NCBI GenBank assembly: GCA_013177795.1
Contig: JABLXY010000002.1
Span: 62,001 to 126,000, forward strand
Direction of reading: 5' to 3'
Source of the DNA: Syntrophaceae bacterium
Lineage (GTDB): Bacteria > Desulfobacterota > Syntrophia > Syntrophales > UBA2192
DNA length: 64,000 nt
The position numbers were made by a program, and so were the translations under genes. Below the pieces are notes generated by a model, which had not been told where the DNA came from, searched no databases, and saw only the letters and a list, made by a program, of their open reading frames with translations. How positions within the stretch are numbered: position 1 is the stretch's first letter; each line of letters begins with the position of its first letter. Below, one piece after another: positions 18,805-27,733 of this stretch.

Positions 18805-19755
18805 CTACTGGATCTCCCCGATCGCCCGGGCGATGTCGGCCGGACCCTTGACCACCTTTTTCCGGCCGCTGTCGAGGATCACTGCGGTGGGCGTCGAGCG
18901 GACCTTGTCCTCGGTGAGGTAGCCCGTCAGGAAGCTGAAGGTCGGGGTCGGGTCGAAGACCTTGAACTTGATGCCGCTTTTCTTCAGGTGTTCCTCCAGC
19001 TTCTCCCGCTCGGTGATGTTGAGCGCTGCGGCCTGGAAGAGGGCATGGCGCGCCTTGTTGGCGTAGTCGATGTCCTTCTTCTCGTTGAGCGCATAGAGGA
19101 AGTAGCGGGCATAGAGCGTCGTGTGCTGGTGCACCGGCGTGTCGACGAAGGTCACCCGGATGGCGTTCTTCTTCACGAGATCCGCGATGGGCTGGGCGAT
19201 CTCCGGGTCGAGCCTCGAGCAGGGGCCGCAGAAGTAGTCGCTGTAGAGCCGCACGTGGACCCGTCCGTTCCCGAAGACGGGTTTTACGGGCTCCGCCGCG
19301 TACGCGGGCGTCGCGGACCCTTCGAAGAAGACGATGAAGGTGAGCAGCCCCAAGGCGGCGAAGATTCCCACCATCCTGCGCTTCGACCAGTCGAGGTTGA
19401 TCGCGAAGAGCAGCAGCAGGACCGCCCCGAAGGTCAGGCAGTAGGGGCAGAAGACGTCGTTTTGCACCTGGAAGCCGATGAGAAAGGCCTCCGCCCCGAC
19501 GCCGGCCGACAGCAGGAAGAGCCGGTAATCCGCGAGGCCGAGGAGACTGAGCACGATGAGCGTCCCCATGAAGAGGACCCCCATGATCTTGAGGTCGATC
19601 CCGAGGAGTGAGCCCTGCAGGTACGAGCACGAGTCCCCGCAGTAGGCGTAGACGAACACCAGCGCGATCCCGGCGAGGGACAGCAGGATATTGAGCTTCT
19701 CTTTTCCGGTGAGGGTCGTTTTCATGACCATGCTTTTGTTCAAGATTCGTACCAT
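18805..19755 (-). CDS. VKOR-DsbA fusion, disulfide-forming membrane protein
   Basis: The 316-aa protein has an N-terminal membrane domain of about five helices (residues 15-150) with the VKOR quinone-site motif CPYC (VFCPYCLTFG). A periplasmic thioredoxin-fold domain with redox motif CGPC (YSDYFCGPCSRL) follows. The loop Cys pair (GDSCSYL) is also present. Such fusions re-oxidise their own DsbA-like domain with quinone and form disulfides in exported proteins. The start at 19755 is 2 nt after the upstream methyltransferase stop; a second ATG at 19731 is possible. It is probably co-transcribed with that gene. Confidence 0.88.
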   Translation of the reverse strand: MVRILNKSMVMKTTLTGKEKLNILLSLAGIALVFVYAYCGDSCSYLQGSLLGIDLKIMGVLFMGTLIVLSLLGLADYRLFLLSAGVGAEAFLIGFQVQNDVFCPYCLTFGAVLLLLFAINLDWSKRRMVGIFAALGLLTFIVFFEGSATPAYAAEPVKPVFGNGRVHVRLYSDYFCGPCSRLDPEIAQPIADLVKKNAIRVTFVDTPVHQHTTLYARYFLYALNEKKDIDYANKARHALFQAAALNITEREKLEEHLKKSGIKFKVFDPTPTFSFLTGYLTEDKVRSTPTAVILDSGRKKVVKGPADIARAIGEIQ

Positions 19756-19757
19756 TT

Positions 19758-20411
19758 TCACTTCTTGCGCAACGTGACCTGGAAGAGTTTCCGCGGGAGC
19801 GAACCCTCCTCGAACTCCTCGATGCCGAGGATGTCGAACCCCTCGGCCAGGCTCTCGACCATGGCCCTGTCGAAATAGTGTACGACAAAACCGTTCATCT
19901 CGTAAAGGTCCTCGCCGAGATGGGTTCCCTGGCCGTAGTGGGCGTCCCCCTTGTGGCGGACCGTGTAGATGTTCAGTCCCCCCGGTTTGAGGACACGGCG
20001 GACCTCCCCGTTGAGAAACCCGATCTCCGCCCGGCTGAAGGCCATGCAGTACAGCATGTGGGAGAAGCAGCCGTCGATCGAGGCATCCTCGAAAGGAAGC
20101 GGTTTGCGGAGGTCGTGAAAGACGGGTGCGATCATCTCGCCCAGGTCGGTCTTGACGCCCTTGTCGATGATTCCCCAGAGCCCGCTTTCGCTGTAATCCA
20201 GTGCATAGACCCGCAGCCCCAGGCCCGCGAAGTAAAGGGTGTCCCGTCCCTGCCCGGCGCCCAGCTCCAGCAGGAGGCTGCAGCCCCCTTCCAGGTAGCG
20301 TTCCGCCGCCCTTCGGGCCGCGCCGCTCGGCTCTTCGCCGAAGAAATCCATCACGGCCGCGTAGGCCCGGTCCCAATGCCTTTGCTGACGGTCCAGTTCG
20401 TCCTTCAGCAT
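19758..20411 (-). CDS. Class I SAM-dependent methyltransferase
   Basis: The 217-aa protein shows the SAM motif I LLELGAGQGRDTLYFAG, motif II YALDYSESGL, and motif III after EVRRVLKPGGLNIYTVRHKGD. Similar enzymes are annotated as methyltransferase-11 or thiopurine/tellurite-resistance types; the Cys residues (CFSHMLYCMAF) near the active site are notable. The start MLKDELDRQQ is chosen because the upstream extension is basic and unconserved-looking. It is followed 2 nt later by the VKOR-DsbA gene. Confidence 0.82.
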   Translation of the reverse strand: MLKDELDRQQRHWDRAYAAVMDFFGEEPSGAARRAAERYLEGGCSLLLELGAGQGRDTLYFAGLGLRVYALDYSESGLWGIIDKGVKTDLGEMIAPVFHDLRKPLPFEDASIDGCFSHMLYCMAFSRAEIGFLNGEVRRVLKPGGLNIYTVRHKGDAHYGQGTHLGEDLYEMNGFVVHYFDRAMVESLAEGFDILGIEEFEEGSLPRKLFQVTLRKK

Positions 20412-20548
20412 GTCCCGCTTTCCTGTTCGGCCGGATGCGAAGGCCGGCAAGGAGAAGATGGCGTTTTTTCTGAACTGCTTCCGTGAAAAAGTCAAATGAA
20501 TTCGAGAACGCCTCGAGGGGATCGGGTTCAAGCGGGTCTTGCGGTCAG

Positions 20549-20584
20549 AAAAAAAGATCACCCGGCAGAGGGGGCCGGGTGATC
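20549..20584 (-). terminator. Rho-independent terminator of the ZraP/Spy-like gene
   Basis: On the minus strand an 11-bp perfect stem (GATCACCCGGC with GCCGGGTGATC, 20556-20566 and 20574-20584) with a 7-nt loop is followed by seven Ts. It lies 50 nt after the stop of the Spy-like gene. Confidence 0.9.
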
Positions 20585-20633
20585 CTGCAAAGGGGGAAGT
20601 GCCTGTGAAGAAGGTCTCGCGTTTACGGTTATT

Positions 20634-21161
20634 TTATCGCATGCCGCCCATGCCGTAGCCCATGCCGGACCCCATCTTGGGACCCGCACCGGGGCCTTTG
20701 CCCGGGCCCATGCCCTTGCCGGCACCCGGCCCGGGGCCGAAGCAGCGCCCGATCGCCCGGTTCTGCTTCAGCAGTTCCTGCTGCTCCGGGGTGAGCACCT
20801 TGTAGACGGACCAGCGGTAATCGGCTTTCTTGTCGTCGATCTGGTCGCGCAGCGCCCGCACTTCCTTTTCCGTTGCGCGGATCTTCGCCTCGTCAGGGCT
20901 CTTCTCGAGCCACAGGATTCTGAGATCACCCCTCTTGCTGTGCATCTTGTCCTCGAGGGGCTTGATCTCCTTCAGGTGCGCGGTCCGCAGGTCGGCGATC
21001 TTCGTTTTCTGCTCTGCCGTGAGGTTCAGGCCCTGCACGCCCGAAAGGTCATTGCCGTTGCAGAAGCCGTATCCGCGGCCTTTACCACCCCTCGCGTCGG
21101 CGGGCATCACGAAGGCCGTCACGAGAAGAAGGGCTGTGAGAACGATCATCATCTTTTTCAT
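20634..21161 (-). CDS. Periplasmic Spy/ZraP-like metal-stress protein
   Basis: The 175-aa precursor has a clear signal peptide (MKKMMIVLTALLLVTAFVMPADA). The helical LTxxQ region has two typical motifs (GLNLTAEQKTKIADLRTAH and VLTPEQQELLKQN) enclosing an EVRALRDQIDDKKADYRW coiled segment. The C-terminal tail is rich in Gly, Pro, Lys and Met and could bind metal. ZraP is a zinc-responsive periplasmic chaperone; the gene here lies divergently next to a ZraS/ZraR-like pair, the same arrangement as in enterobacteria. It has a sigma-54 promoter at 21205-21220 and its own terminator. A second family member is at 35673. Confidence 0.88.
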   Translation of the reverse strand: MKKMMIVLTALLLVTAFVMPADARGGKGRGYGFCNGNDLSGVQGLNLTAEQKTKIADLRTAHLKEIKPLEDKMHSKRGDLRILWLEKSPDEAKIRATEKEVRALRDQIDDKKADYRWSVYKVLTPEQQELLKQNRAIGRCFGPGPGAGKGMGPGKGPGAGPKMGSGMGYGMGGMR

Positions 21162-21204
21162 GGTCTCAATCTCCTTTGAAGTTGTTTTCTTGCCCAGACC
21201 ATAG

Positions 21205-21220
21205 GGCAACGATCGTGCCA
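21205..21220 (-). promoter_or_regulatory. Sigma-54 (-24/-12) promoter of the ZraP/Spy-like gene
   Basis: Minus-strand TGGCAC-GATCG-TTGCC matches the -24/-12 consensus with correct 12-bp GG-to-GC spacing. The start codon lies about 45 nt downstream of the -12. Confidence 0.85.
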
Positions 21221-21306
21221 TCTGAATCATTTATTTATAAGATGCCGAATTCGCATATATTTTTCGTGTATTCATCCGTTCTGCCGCTCGGAGTGCGATA
21301 AAAAAG

Positions 21307-21323
21307 TGGATAATATGTATCCA
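21307..21323. promoter_or_regulatory. Dyad TGGATA-N5-TATCCA, candidate activator site
   Basis: This is a perfect 6+5+6 inverted repeat centred at 21315, 97 bp upstream of the GG of the sigma-54 promoter and about 170 bp before the divergent sensor-kinase gene. The same GGATA-N5-TATCC core occurs twice upstream of the second Spy-like gene. Confidence 0.7.
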
Positions 21324-21491
21324 TAAAGTGTATACAGGAGTGAAGAAAGTATTCAGGGAATGTTCGATGTGCGGAGCGAGAGGTTCCCGGATGCATGGGC
21401 GGGTTGAGCCTTTGATTCCTCCTGAGCTTCTTGAATTCTCAACTCGCGAACTTCATGGACAATGACAAAGAGTTTTGCATGACGGTAGCCT

Positions 21492-23210
21492 GTGAGAACC
21501 GCTGAGCGAAAAAGGCTGTGGCTCCTCGTGCCCCCCTGGGTGATTCTCGGTGCCGTGGCGCTCCTGGTCCCTCTGTTTGCCTTTCTCACCTGGGAGAATG
21601 TCACCCGTCACAGGGACATGAGCACGAGGCTTCTCCTGGAGAAGGGCGAGGCCATCATCCGCTCCTTCGAGGCGGGGGCGAGGGCCGGCGAGGGGATGCG
21701 GTGGGGCAGCTTCCAGCTGCAGAAGCTCCTCATCGAGACGGCCCAGCAGCCGGGCGTGGAGTACTTCACCATCACCGACACGAAGGGCCGGATCCTCGCG
21801 GACAGCGATCCCGGCGTGATCGGCGAGGTGTATGAAACGGGCCTGGATCTGACGGCCCTTGCCCGCGAGGGCCATGCGCAGTGGCGGATCATCGAGGGGG
21901 CCGACGGGGCAAGCACCTTCGAGGTCTATCGCCGGTTTGCGCCCCGGGAGGAGCCGTTTGCGGGCTTCAGCGGCCAGAGGCAGGGCGCCGCCTACGTGAT
22001 CTTCGTGGGCCTCGACAGGACGCCCGTGCAGGAGGCCCACGCCCAGGACACCCGCAACACGGTCATCACGGCCTCGGTGCTCCTGCTGATCAGCGTGGCC
22101 GGGATCGTCTCCCTTCTCCTTGCCCTGGGCTACCGGTCTGTCCGGGCCTCGCTGACCCGGGTCAAGGCCCTCTCCGACAGCCTCGTGGCGCACATGCCCG
22201 TCGGGCTCGTAGCCGTCGATCCCGACGGGAGGGTGGCGGTGTTCAACGACACGGCGGAAAGACTGTTCGGGCGGCCGTCGGCAGAGGCGCTCGGCAGGCC
22301 CGCCGCGGAAATCCTTCCCCCTGCGTGCCTCGAGATCCTGGGGGGCCTGGTCCCGGAGCGGCCGATCGTCGAGAGGGAGTTCGCGTGCACGGTCCGCGAA
22401 GGAAGGACGGTGCCCCTGGAGGTGATCGCGGCGGTCCTGAAGGATGACGAGGGGGTGCCGATCGGCCGCATCGCCCTTCTCCGTGATCTCTCTGAGCTTC
22501 AGCGGCTGCGCGACGAGGTGGAGCGAAGCCGGCGGCTTGCCGCCGTCGGGAGCCTCGCCGCGGGGGTGGCCCACGAGATCCGCAACCCGCTCAGTTCCAT
22601 CAAGGGCTTTGCCACCTACTTCCGCCAGCGGTACGGCGGGGTGCCCGACGACGTGAAGATGGCGGATATCATGATCCAGGAGGTGGACCGCCTCAACCGG
22701 GTCATCACCGAGCTTCTCGAATTCTCGCGCCCCGTGGAGCTGAGGCGCAAGGCGACCGACGCGGCCGGCCTCGTCCGGCAGGCGGCGGACACGATCGAGA
22801 GGCAGGCGCGCGAGAAGGGGATCGCCGTGCGGATAGAGGCCGCCCCGGGCTTGCCGCCCGTCCTCGTTGACCCGGACCGCATGACGCAGGTGTTCCTCAA
22901 TCTCTTCCTCAACGCCTTGGCCGCCATGGAACAGGGAGGCGTCCTCTCGGTCGGCCTGGCCCTGCAGGACGGCCGAACCCTCCGCATCACCGTCGGCGAC
23001 ACCGGGACGGGCATCCGGAAGGAGGACCTCGGGCGGGTCTTCGACCCCTACTTCACGACGAAGCCCTCGGGGACGGGGCTGGGGCTTGCCATCGTGCACC
23101 GGATCGTCGAGTCCCACGGCGGCGAGATCAGCCTGGAAAGCGAGCCCGGCAGGGGGACGGTCTTCACGATCCTGCTGCCCGCCGGGACGGCCGGGAAGGA
23201 GCAGACATGA
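21492..23210 (+). CDS. ZraS-like membrane sensor histidine kinase
   Basis: The 572-aa protein begins with a transmembrane helix (about 13-36). A periplasmic sensor region of about 150 residues and a second helix (TVITASVLLLISVAGIVSLLLALG) follow. Then come a PAS domain (ALSDSLVAHMPVGLVAVDPDG), HisKA with GVAHEIRNPLSSIKGFA (His361), and a HATPase with FLNLFLNALAAM, DTGTGI and GTGLGLA. The start is GTG at 21492. It overlaps the response regulator by 4 nt (ATGA). The ZraSR/AtoSC layout and the divergent ZraP-like gene suggest a cell-envelope or metal signal. Confidence 0.92.
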   Translation: MRTAERKRLWLLVPPWVILGAVALLVPLFAFLTWENVTRHRDMSTRLLLEKGEAIIRSFEAGARAGEGMRWGSFQLQKLLIETAQQPGVEYFTITDTKGRILADSDPGVIGEVYETGLDLTALAREGHAQWRIIEGADGASTFEVYRRFAPREEPFAGFSGQRQGAAYVIFVGLDRTPVQEAHAQDTRNTVITASVLLLISVAGIVSLLLALGYRSVRASLTRVKALSDSLVAHMPVGLVAVDPDGRVAVFNDTAERLFGRPSAEALGRPAAEILPPACLEILGGLVPERPIVEREFACTVREGRTVPLEVIAAVLKDDEGVPIGRIALLRDLSELQRLRDEVERSRRLAAVGSLAAGVAHEIRNPLSSIKGFATYFRQRYGGVPDDVKMADIMIQEVDRLNRVITELLEFSRPVELRRKATDAAGLVRQAADTIERQAREKGIAVRIEAAPGLPPVLVDPDRMTQVFLNLFLNALAAMEQGGVLSVGLALQDGRTLRITVGDTGTGIRKEDLGRVFDPYFTTKPSGTGLGLAIVHRIVESHGGEISLESEPGRGTVFTILLPAGTAGKEQT

Positions 23211-24577
23211 ACGCCAAGAATGTGATCCTCGTCGTCGACGACGACTATGCCCACCGGACGATGCTGAAGGCCCTGCTGAGCGGCTGGGGCTACGAGGTCC
23301 GAGAGGCCGACGACGGCGCCGCGGCCGTCGAGTCGGTCGGGAAGGAGCCCCTCGACCTGGTCCTCATGGACATTCGCATGGTGCGCGTCTCGGGCATCGA
23401 GGCCCTCGAGGCCATCCGCCGCTTCAACCCAGCCCTGCCCGTGATCCTCATGACGGCATATGCCTCCGTGGAGACGGCCGTCGAGGCGCTCAAGAAGGGG
23501 GCCTACGACTACCTGACGAAGCCCCTGGACTTCGACGAGCTGCGCCTCTCCCTGGAGCGTGCCCTGGAGCACACGCACCTGCGGGAGGAGAACCGCCTGC
23601 TGCGCGAGAGCCTCGGGGCCCGCTTCGACCGCGGGAACCTGATCGGCCGCAGCGCGGCCATGACCCGGCTGCTGGACCTGGTGGCCCAGGTGGCCCCGTC
23701 GGAGGCGACGGTGCTGATCTCGGGGGAATCGGGCACGGGCAAGGAGATGATCGCCGGGGCCATCCACGCCAACAGCCCCCGCAGCAGGGGGCCCTTCATC
23801 CGCATCAACTGCGCCGCCATCACGGAGACGCTGCTGGAGTCGGAGCTCTTCGGCCACGAGAAAGGCGCCTTCACCGGCGCCGACCGGCGCAAGGAGGGCA
23901 AGTTCCGGCAGGCCGACGGGGGGACGATCTTCCTCGACGAGGTGAGCGAGATGTCGCTGGGGATGCAGGTGAAACTCCTGCGGGTCCTGCAGGAGCGGGA
24001 GTTCACCCGCGTGGGTGGCGAGGACCTCATCCGGGTCGACGTGCGCGTGCTTGCCGCCACGAACCGCGACCTGCTGAAGTTCGTCGCGGAAGGCCGGTTC
24101 CGCGAAGACCTCTTCTACCGCCTCAACGTGGTGAACCTGCGCGTTCCCGCCCTGAGGGAGCGCAGGGAGGACATCCCGCTTCTGGCCCAGCACTTCCTGA
24201 AGCTCTTTGCGGAGAAGAACCGCAAGCCGCTCCAGGGGTTCACCCCGCGCGCCATGGACCGCCTGCTGCGCTACCCTTGGCCGGGCAACGTGCGGGAACT
24301 GATGAACACGATTGAGCGCGGGGTTGTGCTTTGCCGGGCCGACATCCTGGACGAGCAGGACGTGGCGCCCGTGCTCGAGGCGGAGACCGTGCCCGCGGCC
24401 GCCGGGCAGGCGGCCGATGCCCCGGCCGTCACGGACGCATCCCTGGAAGCCCTGGAGAAGGCTGCGGTCCTCAGGACCCTCGAGGAGACGGGGGGCAACA
24501 AGAGCGAGGCCGCCCGCCGCCTGGGCATCACCCGCCGCACGCTGCACCTGAAGCTGAAGAAATACGGTCTGATGTAG
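23207..24577 (+). CDS. ZraR-like sigma-54-dependent response regulator
   Basis: This 456-aa NtrC-family activator has a receiver with phosphoacceptor Asp55 (LVLMDIRM) and conserved Lys in TKPL. Its AAA+ domain has Walker A GESGTGKE, the sigma-54 loop GAFTGA, Walker B GGTIFLDEV and R-finger region FREDLFYRLNVV. The Fis-type HTH (KSEAARRLGITRRTLHLKLKKYGLM) is at the end. It should open sigma-54 promoters when phosphorylated by the overlapping kinase. The two Spy-like genes with shared dyads are its most likely targets (inference). Confidence 0.95.
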   Translation: MNAKNVILVVDDDYAHRTMLKALLSGWGYEVREADDGAAAVESVGKEPLDLVLMDIRMVRVSGIEALEAIRRFNPALPVILMTAYASVETAVEALKKGAYDYLTKPLDFDELRLSLERALEHTHLREENRLLRESLGARFDRGNLIGRSAAMTRLLDLVAQVAPSEATVLISGESGTGKEMIAGAIHANSPRSRGPFIRINCAAITETLLESELFGHEKGAFTGADRRKEGKFRQADGGTIFLDEVSEMSLGMQVKLLRVLQEREFTRVGGEDLIRVDVRVLAATNRDLLKFVAEGRFREDLFYRLNVVNLRVPALRERREDIPLLAQHFLKLFAEKNRKPLQGFTPRAMDRLLRYPWPGNVRELMNTIERGVVLCRADILDEQDVAPVLEAETVPAAAGQAADAPAVTDASLEALEKAAVLRTLEETGGNKSEAARRLGITRRTLHLKLKKYGLM

Positions 24578-24709
24578 AATCGGGGGCTGCGCTCTTCTGT
24601 GCTTGCCCGTTTTCAATCACGATTCGGGCAGGGGAGGGCGGAGGGTTTCTTATCAGCCGCACTGCGGAGCATCGTCCGCTGGTGCCGTTTGCTCAGCGGG
24701 ATCGAAGCC

Positions 24710-25099
24710 TCATCTGCGGGCTACCACAAGCGGCATGAGTGCAAACACCGCGAGCATGGCAAAGTAAACGGCGCCGGCCACCGGATCGCGGGCCGCAAAG
24801 TACTCGCCTATCGACAGGCCGCGAAGCCACAGGACGATCGTGAATTCAACGGTCAGCAAGAGACAGAGAGCAATCATGCCCATCCCGAGTCTGCTGGACG
24901 TATGGGACGGCAAGGCAAGCCGCCGGACCACCCATCGGGCCGAGGCGATGATTACGATCAGCATCAGGGGGGCTTCCATCAGTTCGGCCGTTCTCTCGCC
25001 GAATTGCGGCAGAAGCCACAGGATGCGGACCGTCCCGAGAACAAAACCCGCACCGAACGCGAGCGCAAAGTAGAGAACGCCCGCCTTGAGAATCTGCAC
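24710..25099 (-). CDS. Small integral membrane protein, unknown function
   Basis: The 129-aa protein has four predicted helices (VLYFALAFGAGFVLGTVRILWL, APLMLIVIIASARWVV, GMGMIALCLLLTVEFTIVLWL and AGAVYFAMLAVFALMPLVV). I do not recognise the family with certainty; similar uncharacterised proteins occur in many proteobacteria. It stands alone between the ZraSR-like operon and the molybdoenzyme. Confidence 0.65.
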   Translation of the reverse strand: MQILKAGVLYFALAFGAGFVLGTVRILWLLPQFGERTAELMEAPLMLIVIIASARWVVRRLALPSHTSSRLGMGMIALCLLLTVEFTIVLWLRGLSIGEYFAARDPVAGAVYFAMLAVFALMPLVVARR

Positions 25100-25215
25100 G
25101 ATTGCTTTCCCTCAAGGTGATTTTGGCTTGAAATGTAGCACAAAGGATGAAAACTGGAAATCAAGACCTTAGGGAAAAAGGAATGCGAGACGCACACCGC
25201 GTTCTGTCAACATGA

Positions 25216-25247
25216 GAAAACCCCGACCGCATGCGGTCGGGGTTTTC
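25216..25247 (-). terminator. Perfect palindromic terminator behind the molybdopterin oxidoreductase
   Basis: A 32-bp perfect palindrome (GAAAACCCCGACCGC-AT-GCGGTCGGGGTTTTC, centre at 25231/25232) forms a GC stem flanked by A and T runs, so it can terminate in both directions. It lies about 75 nt after the oxidoreductase stop. Confidence 0.85.
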
Positions 25248-25320
25248 CAGGATCCGTCCGTATCAGGACGGCCCCTGTTTCCTGCTGAATGTTTCCCCTT
25301 GCCGAACCCTGGATCCGGGT

Positions 25321-27399
25321 TTACGCCTTGCTCACCCGGCAGGGCAGCCCCTTGAGGTTCGGCGTCCCGTATTCCCTGCCGAGCTTGCCCACCGACGTGA
25401 GCATGTTGAAGTTGGCCGACTGCCAGTCGTACTGGGTCTCGGGGCTTGCCTCGGGGAACCACCAGCCGTGGGCTGCGCAGAGCACCCGCGGGTCGAGGGC
25501 ATCCGTGAGATAGGCCCTCTGCGTGATCTTCCCGTAGGGGGTCTCGATGAGAACGCTGTCGCCCTCGGCGATGCCGTACTTCGCGGCCGTCTCCGGGTGG
25601 ATCTCCAGCCTCGGGTCGGGGTTCATCTTGCGCAGCTTCTCGACCCACCGGTACGAGGAGTGCAGGTAGTAGCGGCTCTTGGCGCTCGTGAGCACCAGGG
25701 GGTATGCCGGGTCCTCCGCCTCGGGGAGCCCCCTGTACGTGGGAAGCGCCGAGAGCTTGAACTTCTCCGCCGTGCTGAGGCGCAGCTCGACCTTGGTCGT
25801 CGGCGTGGAGAATCCCTTCTCCTCGTATTTCTTGAACCGCTCGGGCCCCTTCAGGTAGCCCTTCTCGCAGAACTGCGCGTAGGTGAGGCCCGCGGGCTTC
25901 ACGACGTCCTCGGCGAACTCGTTGAAGTCCTCCTTCCAGAGCTCCTTCGGCGTCATGCGCTTGCCCAGCTCGTTCATGATCTTGATGTCGGGCCAGCACT
26001 CCTCCGGCGGCTCCACCACCTTGGGCCGCGCCAGGATGTAGCCGTGGCCGATCCCGATGTGGCCGATGTCGTTGAACTCGAACTGCGTCGCGGCGGGCAG
26101 CACCACGTCGGCCAGGGCCGCCGTGGGGGTCATGAAGATCTCGGCGACGGCGAGGAAGTCGAGCTTCATGAAGGCCTCGTAGGTGAGCCGGCTGTCGGCG
26201 TAGGACAGCATGGGGTTGCAGCACATCATGTAGGCGCCGCGGATGGGGTAGGGCTTGTCCTCCAGGATCGCCTTCCGGAAGAAGGCCGGCGCGTTGGTCA
26301 TCAGCCGCGGGATGACGCCGTGGGCATTCGCGATCATCTCCTTGCGCTTGTCGGGGATGAGGTCGGCGCGCACCAGGGGCGCGAGCCCCAGCATCTTCGG
26401 GTCCCGGGGGTCCACGTTCCCGCCCGGGACGTCGAGGTTGCCCGTGATCGCCATGAGGCAGATGAGGGCGCGCGTCGTCTCGAAGGTTTGGGTGACGTGC
26501 TCGATGGGGTTGCCCCACTGGATGGCGGCGGGTTTGGCCGCGGCGTAGGCCCGGGCGGCCTGGCGGATGGTGTCGGCCGGCACCCAGGTGATCTCGGAGA
26601 CCTTCTCGGGCGGCCAGTCTTTCACGTGGGCCGCGAGCTCGTCGAAGCCATGGGTCCACTTCTCGACGAACTCCCTGTCGTAGAGGCCCTCCCCGATGAT
26701 GACGTGGAGGAAGCCCAGGGCAAGCGCCGCGTCCGTCCCGGGCCGCAGCTGGAGCCAGTGCTTTGCCTTCCTCGCGAGGTCGATGCGCCGGGGGTCGATG
26801 ACGATGATCTCGGTGCCGTCCTTGATCTGCTTCATGAGCATGCTGCAGATCTCGCCCTCCTCGTTGGTGGAGGTGATGTTGCTGCCCCAGAGCACGACGA
26901 GCCTGCTCGGGTAGTGCAGGTCCGCCACGGGGTAGAACCCGCAGGTGTGCACGCCCGTGATCTCCCGGGGCGCGTGGCAGACGTCCTGGGAGGCGATCAC
27001 GTTGGGGGAGCCGAAAATGTTCGCGAGTCGGATCTGGATGAAGTGGTCGAGACCCTTGGGCATCCCCACGCCGAAGGCGACACCCTTGGCGCCGTACTGT
27101 TCCTTGACCTTGAGTAGACCCTGGGCGACGGTGTCCAGGGCCTCGTCCCAGGAGATGCGCGTCCACTTCCCCTCGCCCCGCTTGCCGGCCCGCTTCAGGG
27201 GGTGGCGCAGCCGGTCCGGGTGGTTGAGCTTGTCCGCCGAGGCGAGCCCCTTGATGCAGGTATAGCCCTTGCTCAGGAACCCCGTCGGGTCCCCCTTGAT
27301 CTTCACGATCTTGTTGTCCTGGACCCCCACGAGAAGCGTGCAGCCCCCGTGATCCATGCGCGCGCAGTGCGTCCTGACCCATCGGATGTCTTCTGCCAT
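25321..27399 (-). CDS. Single-subunit molybdopterin oxidoreductase (CISM family) with altered FeS motif
   Basis: The 692-aa enzyme has the N-terminal FeS domain, the bis-MGD core and the C-terminal dinucleotide-binding domain. Recognisable blocks include RISWDEALDTVAQGL, VVLWGSNITSTNEEG, IVIDPRRIDLA, AITGNLDVPGGNV and EIHPETAAKYGIAEGDSVLIETPYG. A Cys in QDVCHAPRE is a plausible Mo ligand. The cluster motif reads C12-x3-D16-x3-C20-x27-C48, so the usual second Cys is Asp. There is no Tat signal and no FeS or membrane subunit beside it, which implies a cytoplasmic enzyme with a separate electron partner. Substrate unknown. The start follows caaggagagg. Confidence 0.88.
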   Translation of the reverse strand: MAEDIRWVRTHCARMDHGGCTLLVGVQDNKIVKIKGDPTGFLSKGYTCIKGLASADKLNHPDRLRHPLKRAGKRGEGKWTRISWDEALDTVAQGLLKVKEQYGAKGVAFGVGMPKGLDHFIQIRLANIFGSPNVIASQDVCHAPREITGVHTCGFYPVADLHYPSRLVVLWGSNITSTNEEGEICSMLMKQIKDGTEIIVIDPRRIDLARKAKHWLQLRPGTDAALALGFLHVIIGEGLYDREFVEKWTHGFDELAAHVKDWPPEKVSEITWVPADTIRQAARAYAAAKPAAIQWGNPIEHVTQTFETTRALICLMAITGNLDVPGGNVDPRDPKMLGLAPLVRADLIPDKRKEMIANAHGVIPRLMTNAPAFFRKAILEDKPYPIRGAYMMCCNPMLSYADSRLTYEAFMKLDFLAVAEIFMTPTAALADVVLPAATQFEFNDIGHIGIGHGYILARPKVVEPPEECWPDIKIMNELGKRMTPKELWKEDFNEFAEDVVKPAGLTYAQFCEKGYLKGPERFKKYEEKGFSTPTTKVELRLSTAEKFKLSALPTYRGLPEAEDPAYPLVLTSAKSRYYLHSSYRWVEKLRKMNPDPRLEIHPETAAKYGIAEGDSVLIETPYGKITQRAYLTDALDPRVLCAAHGWWFPEASPETQYDWQSANFNMLTSVGKLGREYGTPNLKGLPCRVSKA

Positions 27400-27733
27400 C
27401 GGTCCTCTCCTTGATCCGTTCACCTCGCGGAGGGCATCCCGGGCCCGCCGCGGACAGGCGCACCATACACCATTTGCCCGAGGGCTGCAAAACCTTATTT
27501 GACTGCGGTCCGGCGGGGCTTGAAGGCGCAGCGGACGAGTTCCGCCGTGTGGCATGGATTATGCTAATCCCTGTCTTCGGTTTCAATCGTGTCACATCTT
27601 TGACGTGAAAACGACTGTACGCGCATCCCCCGCAGCTTGGTGCGGGGTATATCAACGGACAAACCCATTCCTGATTCCCGGCACCTCGGTGCGAGGAATT
27701 TGAAATGCCAATTTCCCACAGGGAGGTAGATCG
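27400..27733. other. Intergenic region between the molybdoenzyme and the Cache gene
   Basis: This 334-nt gap has no convincing gene. It holds a sigma-54-like element at 27550 (listed separately) and a small hairpin CCCCGCA-N6-TGCGGGG at about 27629-27648. Confidence 0.6.
27550..27565 (+). promoter_or_regulatory. Candidate sigma-54 promoter of the Cache/MCP genes
   Basis: TGGCAT-GGATT-ATGCT has correct -24/-12 spacing and one mismatch in the -12 box. It lies about 170 nt before the Cache start. No activator dyad was recognised upstream. Confidence 0.4.
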
